DNA from: Actinomycetota bacterium
Lineage (GTDB): Bacteria; Actinomycetota; AC-67
Assembly (NCBI GenBank): GCA_005883175.1
Contig: VAYV01000170.1
Location: forward strand, 1 to 5,412
DNA length: 5,412 bases
Direction: 5' to 3'
The position numbers were made by a program, and so were the translations under genes. Shown in pieces: positions 4,402 through 5,412 of this stretch (position 1 is its first letter; the number at the start of each line of letters is the position of its first letter). The notes below the pieces were generated by a model. It did not search any database. It saw only the letters and a list, made by a program, of their open reading frames with translations, and was not told where the DNA came from.

Positions 4402-5412
4402 ATGAGGACAGAGAAAGCATCGCGTTCGACGACGCCTCCGCTCGAGCGGCAGCACGGCAACGGCTCGGGACCGGTCATCTCGGTCAACGATCTTTCGAAG
4501 AGATACGAGGATCTCGAGGCGGTTCGCAGGGTGACGTTCGAAGTGGCACCCGGGGAGATCTTCGGATTCCTCGGCCCGAACGGCGCCGGCAAGTCGACCA
4601 CCATCAACATCCTGTGCACCCTGTTGCGTCCCACCGCCGGGAGCGCGCTCGTCGCGGGCTATGACGTGGCGGCGGAACCACTCGAGGTGCGCCGGCGTAT
4701 CGGCTTGGTATTCCAAGACACGACGCTCGACGAGTACTTAACGGCAGAGGAGAACCTCCGCTTCCACGCCGAGCTGTACGGCGTTCCGCGCGCAACGATC
4801 GCCGGCCGTGTCGAGCAGATCATGGGGATGGTCGGACTGTGGGAACGGCGTGACAGCTTGGTGCGCACGTTCTCCGGCGGGATGAAGCGACGGCTCGAGA
4901 TCGCGCGCGGCCTGCTCCATTCGCCCCGGGTTCTGTTCCTGGACGAACCGACGGTCGGCCTCGACCCGCAGACGCGCGAGCACATCTGGAGCTACATCGG
5001 CGAGCTTCGTCGCAAGGAAGACATCACGATCTTCATGACGACGCACTACATGGACGAGGCGGAGTACTGCGACCGGATCGCGATCATCGACAACGGCGAG
5101 ATCGTCGTCTCGGGAACGCCCGACGAGCTGAAGGCGCTCGTCGGTAAAGACCGCGTATCGATAACGACCGACGACAACGACGCCGCCATCAAAGCCTTAC
5201 GAGAGAAGTTCAGTGTGGAAGCCACGATCAGCGAGGGAGCGGTGACCGCGCACGTACCGAACGGTGAGACTTTCGTGCCGCGTCTGTTCAAGGTCCTTGA
5301 GATCGGCATCCGCTCGGTCAGCGTCGCGCGTCCATCGCTCGACGACGTGTTCATGGCGTTCACGGGCCGGACGATCAGAGACGCCGAGTCGTCGAGCGCC
5401 GACCGGCTGCGG
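4402..5412 (+). CDS. Second ABC exporter ATP-binding protein, DrrA-like (3' end outside window)
   Basis: The frame is open from ATG 4402 to the right edge, 337 residues with no stop, so the gene is cut by the window, probably near its end. Motifs in order are Walker A GPNGAGKS (58-65), Q-loop Q105 (GLVFQD), signature FSGGMKRRLE (157-166), Walker B VLFLDEP (177-183), D-loop GLDPQ (186-190) and a standard H-loop histidine H215 (FMTTHYMDEAE). A C-terminal extension ends in ARPSLDDVFMAFTG (309-322), the DrrA-type block. Residues 1-23 are an unmatched polar N-terminal extension. GAGGGA at 4389-4394, 7 bases upstream, supports the start. It follows the MarR gene by 24 bp in one operon, and an ABC-2 permease would be expected next. 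It differs from the other ATPase in the H-loop and many other positions, so this is not a recent duplication. Confidence 0.95.
   Translation, partial: MRTEKASRSTTPPLERQHGNGSGPVISVNDLSKRYEDLEAVRRVTFEVAPGEIFGFLGPNGAGKSTTINILCTLLRPTAGSALVAGYDVAAEPLEVRRRIGLVFQDTTLDEYLTAEENLRFHAELYGVPRATIAGRVEQIMGMVGLWERRDSLVRTFSGGMKRRLEIARGLLHSPRVLFLDEPTVGLDPQTREHIWSYIGELRRKEDITIFMTTHYMDEAEYCDRIAIIDNGEIVVSGTPDELKALVGKDRVSITTDDNDAAIKALREKFSVEATISEGAVTAHVPNGETFVPRLFKVLEIGIRSVSVARPSLDDVFMAFTGRTIRDAESSSADRLR

Noticed and set aside
1..5412. CRISPR array, tRNA, rRNA, transposase or integrase signatures
   Set aside because: No regularly spaced long repeats, no cloverleaf or rRNA-like segments, and every long supported frame is a protease, regulator or ABC exporter gene.

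Overview
The window reads as a chromosomal stretch from a GC-rich bacterium, most likely an actinomycete-like lineage. This rests on strong G/C bias at third codon positions, long empty antisense frames, a GTG start, a membrane-anchored HtrA protease with a long proline/acidic cytoplasmic tail, and DrrAB-type drug exporters. The taxonomic placement is inference; there is no RNA gene or marker to fix it. No phage, transposon, CRISPR, tRNA or rRNA was seen.

Left part (1-1715, all on the minus strand). An HtrA/DegP-type trypsin-like serine protease with one membrane segment and a PDZ domain (420-1715) is followed by a response regulator whose receiver domain runs off the left edge (1-312). The 107-bp gap between them looks like a promoter in its own right. 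A GATAAT -10 box is preceded by copies of a CTCAGG-like repeat spaced exactly 11 bp, which is the architecture of OmpR/PhoB-family binding sites. The regulator may therefore control its own gene. A protease next to a response regulator recalls the mycobacterial MprAB-PepD envelope-stress module.

Middle (1716-3821). After a 280-bp gap with no convincing gene comes a two-gene minus-strand operon. A DrrA-type ABC ATPase (2835-3821) overlaps an ABC-2 permease (1996-2838) by the classic ATGA. Together they would form a drug or lipid exporter.

Right part (3822-5412). A 94-bp AT-rich divergent control region separates that operon from a plus-strand operon. The plus-strand operon holds a MarR-family repressor (3916-4377) and, 24 bp later, a second DrrA-type ATPase (4402 to the right edge), whose permease presumably lies beyond the window. 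MarR sits between two export systems and next to a region rich in inverted repeats, so it probably regulates both directions. The start of the MarR gene is odd: a well-placed Shine-Dalgarno leads into a four-codon ATG ATG GTT GCG TGA reading frame whose stop overlaps the GTG start of MarR.

I see no clearly novel system. The points most worth checking are the 11-bp phased repeat array before the response regulator and the unusual start and operator architecture of the MarR gene.
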